A stretch of 64,000 nt of DNA from Lactobacillales bacterium (GTDB lineage Bacteria; Bacillota; Bacilli; Lactobacillales; Streptococcaceae), in NCBI GenBank assembly GCA_031261705.1, contig JAISJD010000016.1:1-64000 (forward strand), given 5' to 3'. The position numbers and the translations under genes were made by a program. Positions within the stretch are counted from its first letter, which is position 1. The number at the start of each line of letters is the position of its first letter. Below, piece after piece: positions 28,774 through 41,545 of this stretch. The notes below the pieces were generated by a model. The model had not been told where the DNA came from and made no database searches. It worked only from the letters and a program-made list of their open reading frames with translations.

Positions 28774-30213
28774 TTAGAAAAAACTAACCTTTTCTTTCAA
28801 CGAACGAAGATAATCTTCTTCATAATCATAAAGTGGTGTTGGATAATCACCATTGAAATACGCCATACATAGACCGTTATAAGGTGCATCATTTTTTAAT
28901 CCAATCGCATCAATAAGCCCCTGTTCACTCAAGAAATAAAGACTATCTGCGCCAATAATTTTTTTAATTTCTTGAACAGAATGATTTGCCGCAATTAATT
29001 CCTTACGAGTTTGAATATCAATTCCATAAAAGCATGGATATTTCAATGGTGGAGAAGAAATAACCACATGGACTTCTTTTGCCCCAGCTTCTTTTAATAA
29101 GTTAACAATGCGACGACTAGTTGTTCCACGAACGATAGAATCATCAACCATCACCACTCGTTTCCCTTCAACTACTCCACGTACTGCTGAAAGCTTCATA
29201 CGAACTCCCTGCTCGCGAAGTTCTTGAGTCGGTTGGATAAATGTCCGCTGAACATATTGATTTTTCACCAAGCCAAGCTCATACGGAAGTCCACTAGCTT
29301 CTGCATACCCACTAGCTGCAGAAAGGGAGGAATTAGGTACCCCAACAACAATATCTGCATCAATTGGATTTTCTAATGCCAAGCGGCGACCCATATTTTT
29401 CCGAGCCGTATGCACATTCACCCCTGCAATCGTCGAATCAGGACGAGCAAAATAAATAAATTCCATAGAACAAATCGCAAGTTGCGTATCATTTGTATAT
29501 TTTTCCACACGGAAGCCGTCATCATTAATAATAATCATTTCTCCTGGTTGAACATCACGGACAAACTCAGCCCCAACAACTTCAAGAGCACAGGTTTCAC
29601 TTGCTACAACATAAGCGCCATTTTTCATTTGGCCAATGGCGAGTGGACGAAAACCATTCGGGTCAAGTGCTGCAATTAATTCATTTTCAGTTAATAAAAG
29701 ATAAGCAAAGCCACCTTTGACAGTGTTTAAAGCCTCTTTGATTTTTTCAAAAATATCTTCCTTTTTTGAACGACGAATCAAGTGCATTAAAACTTCGGTA
29801 TCAGAATTAGAATGGAAAATAGCTCCATCTTCTTCTAATTCACGACGAAGTGTTTTATTGTTGGTTAAATTTCCATTATGTGCTAAACCAAAAGAACCGT
29901 CATAAAATTTAAAATGGAAGGGTTGAATATTGTCAATAGAACCATTGCCACTTGTTGCATAACGAACATGTCCGATTGCTGCCGTTCCAGTCAAACGTTT
30001 CAGAATTTCTTCGTTTTTAAAAACTTCTGAAAGCAGTCCTAAATCACGATAGCTTTTCAATGTTCCGTTATCATTAGATAAAATCCCTGCACCCTCTTGC
30101 CCACGATGTTGTAGGCTGTGCAAACCAAAATAAGTCACACGGGAGGCATCTGGGTGACCCCAAATACCAAATAGCCCGCATTCTTCATTTAAACTTTTTA
30201 TTTCATAAGACAT
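28774..30213 (-). CDS. purF: amidophosphoribosyltransferase
   Basis: First committed step: PRPP + glutamine to phosphoribosylamine. The protein is expected to be made with an 11-residue propeptide ([11 protein letters not shown]) removed to expose Cys12 as the N-terminal nucleophile, as in B. subtilis. The N-terminal class II glutaminase shows [18 protein letters not shown] and AHNGNL; the C-terminal PRTase has [13 protein letters not shown]. Start ATG 30213 with GGGAGGA upstream; the gene overlaps the end of purL by 16 bp. Confidence 0.97.
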   Translation of the reverse strand: MSYEIKSLNEECGLFGIWGHPDASRVTYFGLHSLQHRGQEGAGILSNDNGTLKSYRDLGLLSEVFKNEEILKRLTGTAAIGHVRYATSGNGSIDNIQPFHFKFYDGSFGLAHNGNLTNNKTLRRELEEDGAIFHSNSDTEVLMHLIRRSKKEDIFEKIKEALNTVKGGFAYLLLTENELIAALDPNGFRPLAIGQMKNGAYVVASETCALEVVGAEFVRDVQPGEMIIINDDGFRVEKYTNDTQLAICSMEFIYFARPDSTIAGVNVHTARKNMGRRLALENPIDADIVVGVPNSSLSAASGYAEASGLPYELGLVKNQYVQRTFIQPTQELREQGVRMKLSAVRGVVEGKRVVMVDDSIVRGTTSRRIVNLLKEAGAKEVHVVISSPPLKYPCFYGIDIQTRKELIAANHSVQEIKKIIGADSLYFLSEQGLIDAIGLKNDAPYNGLCMAYFNGDYPTPLYDYEEDYLRSLKEKVSFF

Positions 30214-32429
30214 GGAATAGCTTCCTCCCAAACTCCGTACGCTTTCGAAGTCTCCACATTAATGCTTCCATCTGATGTTTTGATAGTTAGTGTACCGTTA
30301 TTTGTTACTGTGCCAATTTCTGTTGCTAATGCGCCAAAGTGTTCTTTGATAGCTTCCGCATTTTCAGGTTTCACAGATAAAATGAAACGTGATTGCGTTT
30401 CTGAGAATAACCATGCAGTTGGCATATCTACTGCCACATCAATTCCAAGTTGATTGGCAAAGGCAGATTCTGCAAGAGCAACACCTAGACCGCCTTCTGC
30501 CAAATCATGAGCAGATTGGACAAGCCCAGCTCTAATCGCTGACAATACTTTCTCTTGTGTTTCTTTTTCAACAGCTAAATCAAAGTTCATTAATTTCCCT
30601 TCGATTCGCCCTAATTGTACTTTTTGAATTTCAGACCCATTGAAATCAGCATAAGTTTTACCAATAACAAAAATTTTATCCTCTGCCTGTTTAAAATCTT
30701 GTGTAGTAATTTCACTCAAATGATTAATCAATCCGACCATACCAATCATTGGTGTAGGATAAATAGATTTTCCAGAAGTTTCATTGTATAAAGAAACATT
30801 TCCAGAAATAATCGGTGTATTCAGTGCCGTACATGCTCTTGCGATACCGTCAGCGGAGGTCCATAATTCCCAAAATTGTTCTGGTTTTTCTGGACTACCA
30901 AAGTTCAAGCAGTCGGTAATTGCAAGCGGTGTGCCCCCACTTGCTACAATATTTCGTGCAGCTTCAGCAACGGCAATTTCGCCCCCAACTTCAGGATTCA
31001 AATATAAATAACGGGCATTACAATCGGTAGTCATCGCTAACGCTTTGTCTGTTCCACGGATACGTAAAACTGCTGCATCGCTACCTGGACGAACCACTGT
31101 ATTCGTACGAACCTGTGAATCATAAGTTTCATAAATAGAACGTTTTGAAGCCACTGTTGGTTGCGCAAGAATGGTTAAGAAAGTTTCATTTGCATCTTCA
31201 ATCACGGGTTCAAAATTTTTCAATTGCGCAAATTCTGAAATTCGTGCAGGTTCTTCATATGGTTGGTTATAAACTGGTGCATCTTCTGCTAACGCGTCTA
31301 CTGGTAAATTGGCAACCATTTTTCCTTTGTGGAATAGAGTATACATTCCATCATCTGTCACTTCACCAATCGTTACAGCATCTAAATCGTATTTTTTAAA
31401 TAACTCAACAACTTCATCTTCGTGTCCTTTTTCCACGCAGATTAACATGCGTTCCTGTGACTCAGATAACATCATTTCATATGGGGTCATATGAGTTTCA
31501 CGTTGCGGAACATCATCAAGGAAAAGTTTCAAGCCAGAACCAGCTTTTGAAGCCATTTCAGAAGAAGAGGAAACCAACCCTGCCGCTCCCATATCTTGGA
31601 TACCAACCAAAATATCTTGATGATCTAAAATTAATTCTAAACATGCTTCAAGTAATAATTTTTCCATGAAAGGATCGCCAACTTGAACCGCTGAACGTTG
31701 CCCTTCTTCACCCTCCACAAATTCTTCAGAGGCAAATGTTGCACCATGAATCCCGTCGCGTCCTGTTTTAGCGCCGACATACATAATAGAGTTACCAACT
31801 CCCTTTGCTTGACCCTTTTGAATATCTTTGTGTTCGATTAAACCAACACACATTGCATTTACTAGCGGATTTCCTTCATAGCAAGGGTCAAAAGAAACTT
31901 CGCCCCCAACGGTTGGAATCCCAATACAATTTCCATAACCTGAAATCCCAGCAACCACTTCTGAGATGATATGTTTTGTATGATTATTGTCAATTTCACC
32001 AAAGCGTAGTGAATCTAAAATAGCGATTGGACGTGCACCCATTGAAAAAATATCGCGAATGATTCCGCCGACACCTGTTGCCGCACCTTCATAAGGTTCT
32101 ACAGCTGAGGGGTGATTATGACTTTCTGCTTTAAAGACAACTGCTTGACCGTCACCAATATCGACAATTCCAGCACCTTCGCCCGGTCCTTGTAACACTT
32201 GTTTTCCACTCGTTGGAAATTTACGTAAGACAGGTTTTGAGTTTTTATAAGAACAGTGTTCAGACCACATCACAGAGAAAAGACCTGTTTCTGTGTAGTT
32301 AGGCATGCGGTGAAGAATATCTTCTTCAATCATGCGATACTCTTCGTCAGATAATCCCCATTCACGATAGAGTTTTGTATCTTTTACTTCTTGAGCAGTT
32401 GGCTCGTTAAAAATCGTTGATGTCGTCAT
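30198..32429 (-). CDS. purL: phosphoribosylformylglycinamidine synthase, large subunit
   Basis: FGAR amidotransferase synthetase subunit, small-type PurL of 743 residues that needs PurQ and PurS. Landmarks are [63 protein letters not shown] and [17 protein letters not shown]. Starts three bases after the purQ stop and overlaps purF. Confidence 0.97.
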   Translation of the reverse strand: MTTSTIFNEPTAQEVKDTKLYREWGLSDEEYRMIEEDILHRMPNYTETGLFSVMWSEHCSYKNSKPVLRKFPTSGKQVLQGPGEGAGIVDIGDGQAVVFKAESHNHPSAVEPYEGAATGVGGIIRDIFSMGARPIAILDSLRFGEIDNNHTKHIISEVVAGISGYGNCIGIPTVGGEVSFDPCYEGNPLVNAMCVGLIEHKDIQKGQAKGVGNSIMYVGAKTGRDGIHGATFASEEFVEGEEGQRSAVQVGDPFMEKLLLEACLELILDHQDILVGIQDMGAAGLVSSSSEMASKAGSGLKLFLDDVPQRETHMTPYEMMLSESQERMLICVEKGHEDEVVELFKKYDLDAVTIGEVTDDGMYTLFHKGKMVANLPVDALAEDAPVYNQPYEEPARISEFAQLKNFEPVIEDANETFLTILAQPTVASKRSIYETYDSQVRTNTVVRPGSDAAVLRIRGTDKALAMTTDCNARYLYLNPEVGGEIAVAEAARNIVASGGTPLAITDCLNFGSPEKPEQFWELWTSADGIARACTALNTPIISGNVSLYNETSGKSIYPTPMIGMVGLINHLSEITTQDFKQAEDKIFVIGKTYADFNGSEIQKVQLGRIEGKLMNFDLAVEKETQEKVLSAIRAGLVQSAHDLAEGGLGVALAESAFANQLGIDVAVDMPTAWLFSETQSRFILSVKPENAEAIKEHFGALATEIGTVTNNGTLTIKTSDGSINVETSKAYGVWEEAIPCLMK

Positions 32430-32432
32430 GAG

Positions 32433-33110
32433 TTATTGAGTCACCTTTCCAAAATTTTTCAGCATAGATTTAAAGAAATTCAAACCGTCGTCACTTCCAA
32501 GAATCGCTTCTACCGCACGTTCTGGGTGAGGCATCATTCCGAGAACATTTCCTCGTTTGTTCACAATTCCTGCTATATCTTCAATGGAACCATTTGGATT
32601 TTCCCCTGCGTAAGTAAAGACAATTTGATTGTTTTCTTTTAGCTCAGCTAAAGTTTCGTCATCACAATAATATTGTCCTTCACCGTGCGCAATTGGAATA
32701 TTAATTACTTCATCTTTTTCATATTCAGTAGTGAAATTTGTTTGATTGTTGGCAACTTTTAACTCTTGAAATTTTGAAATAAAATGTAGAGAGTTATTAC
32801 GAATTAAAGCACCTGGCAATAGTCCAGCTTCTACTAATACTTGGAACCCATTACATGTGCCAAAAACAGGTTTTCCTTCTTCTGCAAAACGAACAACTTC
32901 AGGCATAATGTTTGAGAAACGAGCAATCGCACCACAACGAAGATAATCGCCATATGAAAAGCCACCCGGTAACAACACCCCGTCAAAACCGTCTAAAGAA
33001 GTGGCATCGTGACGTACGTACTCTGCTTCTGAACCCAACACCTCTTTTACCGCCCATAACATATCTAAATCACAGTTTGAGCCGGGAAAAACGATTACTG
33101 CAAATTTCAT
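32433..33110 (-). CDS. purQ: phosphoribosylformylglycinamidine synthase, glutaminase subunit
   Basis: A 225-residue class I glutamine amidotransferase that supplies ammonia to PurL. FGTCNGFQ carries the nucleophile Cys86; the His/Glu pair is in [10 protein letters not shown] near residue 197. [15 protein letters not shown] is typical of PurQ. Its ATG overlaps the purS stop by one base, indicating translational coupling. Confidence 0.97.
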   Translation of the reverse strand: MKFAVIVFPGSNCDLDMLWAVKEVLGSEAEYVRHDATSLDGFDGVLLPGGFSYGDYLRCGAIARFSNIMPEVVRFAEEGKPVFGTCNGFQVLVEAGLLPGALIRNNSLHFISKFQELKVANNQTNFTTEYEKDEVINIPIAHGEGQYYCDDETLAELKENNQIVFTYAGENPNGSIEDIAGIVNKRGNVLGMMPHPERAVEAILGSDDGLNFFKSMLKNFGKVTQ

Positions 33111-33361
33111 TACGCAACAACCTCCGCGATTTCATAACGATAAGTTTCCATATTTACGTTAGCTAATAATTTATCACAAATTGTTTCAATGACTTCGTTG
33201 ACATCACGGTCAGATTTTTCCACTTGAATTTCAAAATACTTCCCGATACGAATTTCTTTGATTTCATCATATCCCATGTGATTCACTGCTTTTTTCACTG
33301 CTTCACCTTGTGGGTCTAAAACTGATTCTTTATAGGTTACGTAAACTTTTACTTGATACAT
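33110..33361 (-). CDS. purS: phosphoribosylformylglycinamidine synthase subunit PurS
   Basis: An 83-residue small subunit that bridges PurL and PurQ. The pattern [38 protein letters not shown] and [17 protein letters not shown] is fully typical. AAGGAG ribosome site before the ATG; lies 20 bp after purC. Confidence 0.96.
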   Translation of the reverse strand: MYQVKVYVTYKESVLDPQGEAVKKAVNHMGYDEIKEIRIGKYFEIQVEKSDRDVNEVIETICDKLLANVNMETYRYEIAEVVA

Positions 33362-33381
33362 GATTAATTTTCTCCTTTTAT

Positions 33382-34098
33382 TTAAGCAATTTTTGTTAGA
33401 CGGTCTAATACTTCTTGATAAACTGGAACAATATCTCCTAAATCACGGCGATAAATATCTTTATCTAAATGATCGTTGGTTAATAAATCCCATAAACGGC
33501 AAGTATCTGGTGAAATTTCATCACCTAAAATAATCGTACCGTCCGCCAGACGTCCAAATTCTAATTTGAAGTCGATTAGACGAATCCCTGCTTCTGTAAA
33601 AATTTCAATCAGTGCTTGATTAATTTTCTTTGCTTCTGCTTTTAAAAATTCAATTTCTTCTTTGTTCGCAATATCTAATACTAAAACATGGTCATCATTG
33701 ATAAATGGATCATCTAGTGCATCTTCCTTGAAATAAAATTCAACGATTGGAAAAGCTAATTCTGTTCCCTCAGGTACACCCAAACGTTTTGAAAATGAGC
33801 CTGCTGCCACATTTCGTAAGACAACCTCTAATGGAATCATGTTGATTTGTTGAATTAATTGTTCTGTTGGTGAAAGTTGTTTAATGAAATGATGTTTAAT
33901 TCCTTTTTCTGAAAGTTTTTCGAAAATAATCGAAGTAATTTGATTATTTAATTCCCCTTTTCCTTGAATTTGATCTTTCTTTGCCCCATTTAATGCAGTT
34001 GCTTGGTTTAAATATTCCACCCATAATACATCTTTTTCATCTGTTTGATACAATTTCTTCGCTTTGCCTTCATACAATAATCCTTTTTTCTCTACCAA
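33382..34098 (-). CDS. purC: phosphoribosylaminoimidazole-succinocarboxamide synthase (SAICAR synthetase)
   Basis: Joins aspartate to CAIR with ATP. The 238 residues show [14 protein letters not shown] (ATP site), [21 protein letters not shown] and [13 protein letters not shown]. The start is TTG 34098, eight bases after AGGAG; the GTG nine bases upstream sits on the ribosome site. First gene of the operon here; purE and purK, which often precede it, are not present in the window. Confidence 0.97.
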   Translation of the reverse strand: MVEKKGLLYEGKAKKLYQTDEKDVLWVEYLNQATALNGAKKDQIQGKGELNNQITSIIFEKLSEKGIKHHFIKQLSPTEQLIQQINMIPLEVVLRNVAAGSFSKRLGVPEGTELAFPIVEFYFKEDALDDPFINDDHVLVLDIANKEEIEFLKAEAKKINQALIEIFTEAGIRLIDFKLEFGRLADGTIILGDEISPDTCRLWDLLTNDHLDKDIYRRDLGDIVPVYQEVLDRLTKIA

Positions 34099-34146
34099 GA
34101 TTTCCACTCCTTAGTTAATTTCGTCAAACCTGTTTTCTACATCTTC

Positions 34147-34174
34147 ATTGTAACAAAGCTAAGCATTCTTTCAA
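34147..34174 (-). promoter_or_regulatory. promoter of the purine operon
   Basis: -35 TTGAAA (34169-34174), 16-bp spacer and -10 TACAAT (34147-34152) on the minus strand, predicting a start near 34140 and a short leader of about 40 nt, too short for a guanine riboswitch. The 34099-34506 gap holds this promoter, a PurBox-like site upstream and the sepM terminator; I see no gene in it. Confidence 0.65.
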
Positions 34175-34209
34175 CAAAAATATGTATATTTACTATACTT
34201 ATTGTTTAT

Positions 34210-34222
34210 ATCGTTCGTGTTT
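34210..34222 (-). promoter_or_regulatory. PurBox-like site for PurR
   Basis: The minus strand reads AAACACGAACGAT, matching 10 of 13 positions of the lactococcal PurBox AWWWCCGAACWWT, including the CGAAC core. The core lies about 75 bp before the predicted start, the position from which lactococcal PurR activates transcription. Confidence 0.5.
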
Positions 34223-34390
34223 TTATAGTTTCAGTCTATTAAAATCTTGAATTTTTTACAAAAAGTTAATATAAACGAAATATAAAAAATACCTCTCTTT
34301 ATTTATTAGAATTGAGTATAATGCTACATCAAGGATTGATTCTAATTTCACAATAATTTTCTGTAATTTTTAAAAAAGTTTCCAAAAAAA

Positions 34391-34426
34391 ACGCCAAAAC
34401 CTCTCAAGTTCGAGTAGATTTTGACG
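34391..34426 (-). terminator. terminator of the ylaN-to-sepM block
   Basis: Long imperfect hairpin (about 15-bp arms, 6-nt loop; outer pairs ACG/CGT, inner GAG/CTC) and a run of seven T bases on the minus strand, about 80 nt after the sepM stop. Confidence 0.8.
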
Positions 34427-34506
34427 TAAATTTTCTATTCAAGCATTTCAATGTATGAATCAAATTATTGTTCTAAAAGTAGTTTTTAGCCCAATTCCAT
34501 TAAATG

Positions 34507-36597
<2,091 letters not shown>

Positions 36598-36626
36598 TTT
36601 CTCACCCATTCTAAAAAAATTGGAAA

Positions 36627-36998
36627 TTAAGCTAACTCTTCTGCCAGCTTAATTTCTGTATTTAACTCCTCCGGCTCAAAACCGTCATCTACTACTTGGT
36701 AGGCGGCTTTCGTGCCAATCTTATCCGCAAAGTTCATTTCAATATCGGGACGATACGAACGTTCCACCCGACGAACAAAATGTAGACGTTCGATTTTTTC
36801 TTCCGCCTCGTCAATATCCTCTTCATTCATGTAAATCAATACATATTTCATTCTTCTTGAAACATATTGTACTTCACCAAAACGTTTTAAGTTTTTAAGC
36901 TGTTTCAAACTATACACCCACACAACGAGTAGGCGTCTTTTTTGAATTTCAAAATTCACGGCTGGTTCCACTACTTCTTCTTTCTTTTCTTCTAACAT
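36627..36998 (-). CDS. YlbG family protein (DUF2129)
   Basis: A 123-residue cytoplasmic protein. The core [42 protein letters not shown] and [14 protein letters not shown] is the YlbG pattern. The start is ATG 36998 with GGAGG about nine bases upstream, so it overlaps the ylbF stop by seven bases. Function is unknown; it is conserved between ylbF and rsmD. Confidence 0.9.
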   Translation of the reverse strand: MLEEKKEEVVEPAVNFEIQKRRLLVVWVYSLKQLKNLKRFGEVQYVSRRMKYVLIYMNEEDIDEAEEKIERLHFVRRVERSYRPDIEMNFADKIGTKAAYQVVDDGFEPEELNTEIKLAEELA

Positions 36999-37426
36999 TG
37001 ACACCCACCTCCACAATGATGATTTTTTCGACCATTTCCAATAAAAAACGGATTACCGACATCTACTTTAATATCCTTGGAAATCGTTTCTGCAATCTCC
37101 GTCACCACGGTATCTAAAATATTTTGTAAGCCTGTTTCTGCTTGGCGGAACTCCGCCACTTCTTCGTGCAAATCGAGTGCGCGTTTGGCTACTCGGACGG
37201 CCCGTTGTTTTTCCTTATAGTCTGGTGCAAACTTTCCATATTCCTCGACTTTTTCAAAAGAACGTTTCTTTTCTAAAAAGTCCTGTTGCTTCTCTTTTAC
37301 TTCTGTGCTATCAAATAAACTTTTACGCTTATTGCAATAGTGATTATATGAATCAGACTTTAAAATTTCTTCTATTAACTTTTTCGTCTGGTCTTCTATG
37401 TTAAAAAATGTTTCTGTAATTATCAT
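36992..37426 (-). CDS. ylbF: YlbF/RicF family protein
   Basis: A 144-residue helical protein of the YlbF/YmcA family. In B. subtilis YlbF joins YmcA and YaaT in a complex that directs RNase Y cleavage and carries 4Fe-4S clusters. The C-terminal tail here ends [10 protein letters not shown], a CxxxCxC set (Cys138, Cys142, Cys144) consistent with the cluster ligands of YlbF. The ATG has no strong ribosome site. Context ylbF-ylbG-rsmD-coaD is conserved. Confidence 0.88.
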   Translation of the reverse strand: MIITETFFNIEDQTKKLIEEILKSDSYNHYCNKRKSLFDSTEVKEKQQDFLEKKRSFEKVEEYGKFAPDYKEKQRAVRVAKRALDLHEEVAEFRQAETGLQNILDTVVTEIAETISKDIKVDVGNPFFIGNGRKNHHCGGGCQC

Positions 37427-37452
37427 ATGCTTTGCCTCATTCTAAAACTTTG

Positions 37453-37473
37453 GGCAGAGTTTTCTATTCTGCC
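37453..37473 (-). other. hairpin at the end of the secreted-protein gene
   Basis: Perfect stem GGCAGA/TCTGCC (6 bp, 9-nt loop) spanning the stop codon of the gene at 37464, 27 bp before ylbF. On the minus strand only a weak T-rich tract follows, so it looks like an RNA stability or attenuation element rather than a full terminator. Confidence 0.4.
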
Positions 37474-38042
37474 GAAAAATTTTTATAGATTGAATTTTTG
37501 GTTAACTCATTAACGGTGAGATACTCTACCTTCTCCAGTTTACCAGTTGTATGTGAAAAATGTAAAATGGCATAACTTCCGTTTTTAAAACGAACCAGTG
37601 GATTATAGTTTAACTCGCTGTCCCCAAGTTCAATATTGACCTTATTTTTTTTGTTTTTCAAAGAAAACCCTGAAACAAAGGTAATATTTTCGCTCATATC
37701 TGCTAATGTTTCACCAATTTTAAAGGGAGAAATATCTACCGAATGATTGCTTACTTCAATTTTTGATATTTTTCCATTTTTGGATAGCACCACGGTTACT
37801 TGTCCACGATCAGCTAATGCTTTTAAATCGGGAAAATCAATAAATAACTTCCCTATGTAATTTGCACAACCTGAAGCAGGAAGATTATCAGAATCATACA
37901 TGGGGTGCGTTTGGTCAATTACCTCATGCGTATCTCTGATAGCCTCCTTTTCAGATTCTTTTAAAGGAGAGACGATTGGTTGGGCATAAACCACCACAAA
38001 TGCAATGACAAAACAGAATAAAAATGTTATTCCTCTTTTCAC
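37464..38042 (-). CDS. secreted or membrane-anchored protein of unknown function
   Basis: A 192-residue protein with an N-terminal signal segment (MKRGITFLFCFVIAFVVVYA) and a hydrophilic extracellular part with beta-rich pattern (KNGKISKIEVSNHSV..., NPLVRFKNGSYAILHFSH). One cysteine (SGCANYIG near residue 59) but no lipobox. By position, next to pycA and ylbF, it may be related to CAP-associated domain proteins such as YlbC, but I cannot show that. Starts 34 bp after pycA. Confidence 0.75.
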   Translation of the reverse strand: MKRGITFLFCFVIAFVVVYAQPIVSPLKESEKEAIRDTHEVIDQTHPMYDSDNLPASGCANYIGKLFIDFPDLKALADRGQVTVVLSKNGKISKIEVSNHSVDISPFKIGETLADMSENITFVSGFSLKNKKNKVNIELGDSELNYNPLVRFKNGSYAILHFSHTTGKLEKVEYLTVNELTKNSIYKNFSAE

Positions 38043-38076
38043 TACTATTCTCTCCTTTACTTGTGCAAAAATAAAT

Positions 38077-41000
38077 TTAAACTTCTTTTACTTCTATTAG
38101 TAAGTCTCCTGAGGAAATTGGCTCACCCTCCGTAACATGGACGAATTCCACCACTCCATCAAAGAGGGATTCGACGGTCGTTTCCATCTTCATAGCTTCG
38201 GTAATTAGTAACGGTTGTCCTTTTTCGACTTTGTCCCCTTTACTTACTAAAACTTTTAGAACAGAACCACTCATAGTCGCACCAATTTGTTCACGATTTG
38301 TTGGTTCCGCTTTTCTTTTTGCAACAACAGTTGTCTTGATACTCGTGTCTTTAATGACAATTTCTCGACGTTGACCGTTTAAGTTGAAGAATAGCACTCG
38401 ATTTCCCTCTAAATCAGGTTCTCCAATTTCATCTAAACGAATAATCAGTGTTTTTCCTTTTTCGATTTGAACTTCAAGAGATTCTCCGAGGCGAATACCA
38501 GAGAAGAAGGTTGGTGTATCAAGTAAAGTTACTTCTCCAAATTCTTGTTGCATTTTTGTATAATCAAGGAAAACTTGTGGATACATCAAGTAGCTCAAGA
38601 CTTCCTCATTTTTCGGTTCATAGCCAATTTTTTCAGCTAACTCGGCTTTCACTTCATCAAACTTCACCGGAGTAGCAAGCTCGCCCGGACGAACAGTAAT
38701 TGCTAGACGATTTTTCAGAATTATTTTTTGTAATTTTTCTGGGAAGCCTCCAACTGGTTGACCTAAATCCCCTTGGAAAAAGCTAATTACTGATTCTGGG
38801 AAACTTAATTCTTCCCCACGAGCATATATATCTTCCTCAGTTAAATCATTTTGAACCATGAAGAGTGCCATATCTCCCACTACTTTTGAAGAAGGCGTCA
38901 CTTTTACAATATCCCCAAACATCATGTTCACAGTATGATACATTTTCTTAATATCATCCCAACGATGTCCTAGACCCACTGCTTTCGCTTGCTGTTGCAA
39001 ATTAGAATATTGTCCACCTGGCATTTCGTGCATATACACTTCAGTTTGTGGAGAAGTTAATCCATTTTCAAATGGAGCGTAATAACGACGAACATCTTCC
39101 CAGTAATGATTAATCTGACGAGCATTATTAATATTGATGTTTGGTTCACGTTTTCCGTCAACTAGAGCAAAATATAAAGAACCTAGGGACGGTTGACTTG
39201 TTCCACTACTTAGAGCACCGGTTGCCACGTCTACAATATCGACACCCGCTTTGACAGCTGCAGAATAAGTAATAATTCCGTTGCCACTCGTATCGTGCGT
39301 ATGCAAATGAATCGGTAAATCAGTAACTTCTTTTAATTCGCTAATCAAACGATAGCTCGCTTGAGGTTTCAATAAACCTGCCATGTCTTTAATCGCAATA
39401 ATATGCGCCCCAAGATTTTCAAGCTCTTTGGCTAAATCTTTATAGTATTGAACAGAATATTTTGCACGACTTGGGTCATCAATATCCCCCGTGTAGCAAA
39501 TTGCTGCCTCGGCAATCTTTCCAGTATCTCGAACAGTTCGGATAGAACGTTCAATTTGAGGCACCCAGTTTAGACTATCGAAAATACGAAAGACATCAAT
39601 CCCTTGCTTTGCAGATTCCTTGATAAATTCTTCAATCACATTATCTGGATAATTTTGATAACCAACTGCATTTGATCCACGGAAAAGCATTTGTAATAAA
39701 GTATTCGGCATTAATTTGCGTAAGATACGTAGTCGTTCCCAAGGGTCTTCGTTTAAGAAACGATAAGCTACATCAAAGGTTGCTCCGCCCCACATTTCAC
39801 TAGAAAATAATTCTGGTAAACCAAGTGCGGTTTCTTTTGCAATTTGTTTAAAATCATTTGTCCGAATCCGTGTAGCTAATAAACTTTGATGTGCATCACG
39901 GAAAGTTGTATCTGTTAGTAATACTTGTTTTTGAGTTCGTACCCAATCTGATACTGCTTCGGCACCAAATTGGTCTAAGATATTTTTCGCAGTCACGACT
40001 TCTGTTTTGACCTCTAACTCGGTTGGTTTGCGAGGAGCGCCAAAATATTTTTTTGGTAATTGTTCAATTCCAGGAAAACCGTTGACCGTCACATTTCCGA
40101 TGTATTTCATCGTTTTATTTCCACGGTCACGTAAACGAGGAAATTCAAACAAACTAGGTGTTTCATCAATAAAGGTTGTTTTTGCTTCCCCAGATTGAAA
40201 TTCTTGTGATTTAATTACATTTTGTAAAAAGGCAATATTGGTTTTCACACCACGGATACGGAACTCTTTTAGGCAACGTTCCATTTTTGAAATTGCACAC
40301 TCAAAATCTGTCGCATGTGTACAAACCTTTACAAGTAATGAATCAAAGAACGGTGTTACTTCATAGCCAGAATAAGCATTCCCAACATCTAAACGAACGC
40401 CAAAACCACCCGGTGAGCGATACGTGTCAATTTTCCCAGTATCAGGCATAAAATGATTGGTTGGATCCTCAGTAGTAATCCGACATTGAATCGCCGCACC
40501 CTTTAGCTGAATATCTTCTTGTTTTGGAATTAAAATATCTTTGTGTAAATCTTTCCCTTGAGCAATTAAAATCTGACTTGTCACAATATCGACATCGGTG
40601 ATTAACTCGGTAATTGTATGTTCCACCTGCACACGAGGATTTACCTCGATAAAGTAGAATTTATCTCTTTCGACTAAAAATTCAACAGTGCCCGCATTGA
40701 TATAGCCAACATGCTTCATCAATTGAACAGCCGCATTACAAATTTCTTCACGTTGGGCTTCATTCATAGAAACACAAGGTGCCACTTCGACCACCTTTTG
40801 ATGTCGACGTTGTACGGAACAATCACGTTCAAATAAGTGAATCACATTTCCGTGACTATCTCCTAAAATCTGTACTTCAATATGTTTAGGATTTGAAATA
40901 TATTTTTCTACATAGACTTCATCACTACCAAATGCAGCTTTTGCTTCTGATTTGGCACGTTCATAGCCTTCTCTTGCTTCTTTTTCATTGTGAGCGACTC

Positions 41001-41505
41001 GCATTCCACGTCCACCACCGCCGAGAGCGGCTTTAATCATGACTGGGTATTCATGCGTATCAGCAAAGGCTAATACCTCGTCAATGCTTTCTACAGGTCC
41101 CGGAGTTCCCGGAATTGACTGAATACCAGCGGCAATTGAGGCTTCCTTCGCCTTAATCTTGTCACCAAAAATATCTAAGTGGTGCAAACTTGGCCCAATA
41201 AAGATAATTCCTTCTTCTTCGCAACGTCTAGCAAAATCGATGTTTTCAGAAAGAAACCCATAGCCAGGATGAACAGCGTCCGCTCCTGCATCCTTTGCGA
41301 TACGAAGAATATCTTCAATATCTAAATACACATCAATCGGTTTCTTTCCAGCGCCAACCAAATAAGCCTCATCTGCTTTAAAACGATGTACTGAATATTC
41401 ATCCTCTTGTGCATAAATTCCGATAGTTCCAATGCCTAACTCTGTACACGCTCGGAACACACGAATTGCGATTTCTCCACGGTTTGCAACTAATATCTTT
41501 TTCAT
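38077..41505 (-). CDS. pycA: pyruvate carboxylase
   Basis: Anaplerotic enzyme: pyruvate + bicarbonate + ATP to oxaloacetate. The 1142 residues give the full single-chain order: biotin carboxylase (ANRGEIAIR, GGGGRGMR, EVNPRVQVEHT), carboxyltransferase (DTTFRDAHQSLLATR, EMWGGATFD, LHTHDTSGNG) and C-terminal biotin domain with EAMKMETT, biotin-Lys1106. ATG preceded by GGGGGCGAAAG. Lies directly after ftsW, the B. subtilis order. Confidence 0.98.
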   Translation of the reverse strand: MKKILVANRGEIAIRVFRACTELGIGTIGIYAQEDEYSVHRFKADEAYLVGAGKKPIDVYLDIEDILRIAKDAGADAVHPGYGFLSENIDFARRCEEEGIIFIGPSLHHLDIFGDKIKAKEASIAAGIQSIPGTPGPVESIDEVLAFADTHEYPVMIKAALGGGGRGMRVAHNEKEAREGYERAKSEAKAAFGSDEVYVEKYISNPKHIEVQILGDSHGNVIHLFERDCSVQRRHQKVVEVAPCVSMNEAQREEICNAAVQLMKHVGYINAGTVEFLVERDKFYFIEVNPRVQVEHTITELITDVDIVTSQILIAQGKDLHKDILIPKQEDIQLKGAAIQCRITTEDPTNHFMPDTGKIDTYRSPGGFGVRLDVGNAYSGYEVTPFFDSLLVKVCTHATDFECAISKMERCLKEFRIRGVKTNIAFLQNVIKSQEFQSGEAKTTFIDETPSLFEFPRLRDRGNKTMKYIGNVTVNGFPGIEQLPKKYFGAPRKPTELEVKTEVVTAKNILDQFGAEAVSDWVRTQKQVLLTDTTFRDAHQSLLATRIRTNDFKQIAKETALGLPELFSSEMWGGATFDVAYRFLNEDPWERLRILRKLMPNTLLQMLFRGSNAVGYQNYPDNVIEEFIKESAKQGIDVFRIFDSLNWVPQIERSIRTVRDTGKIAEAAICYTGDIDDPSRAKYSVQYYKDLAKELENLGAHIIAIKDMAGLLKPQASYRLISELKEVTDLPIHLHTHDTSGNGIITYSAAVKAGVDIVDVATGALSSGTSQPSLGSLYFALVDGKREPNININNARQINHYWEDVRRYYAPFENGLTSPQTEVYMHEMPGGQYSNLQQQAKAVGLGHRWDDIKKMYHTVNMMFGDIVKVTPSSKVVGDMALFMVQNDLTEEDIYARGEELSFPESVISFFQGDLGQPVGGFPEKLQKIILKNRLAITVRPGELATPVKFDEVKAELAEKIGYEPKNEEVLSYLMYPQVFLDYTKMQQEFGEVTLLDTPTFFSGIRLGESLEVQIEKGKTLIIRLDEIGEPDLEGNRVLFFNLNGQRREIVIKDTSIKTTVVAKRKAEPTNREQIGATMSGSVLKVLVSKGDKVEKGQPLLITEAMKMETTVESLFDGVVEFVHVTEGEPISSGDLLIEVKEV

Positions 41506-41545
41506 GTAACTTTCGCCCCCAACTATTTATTTTTTCCTTTTCTAC

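Noticed and set aside
34099-34140. Guanine riboswitch in the purine operon leader
   Set aside because: The predicted leader is about 40 nt, too short, and no purine-aptamer loops are seen.
34317-34322. Plus-strand TATAAT in the purine upstream region as a promoter
   Set aside because: No gene follows on the plus strand and no -35 is present; the region is very AT-rich, so a chance match is likely.
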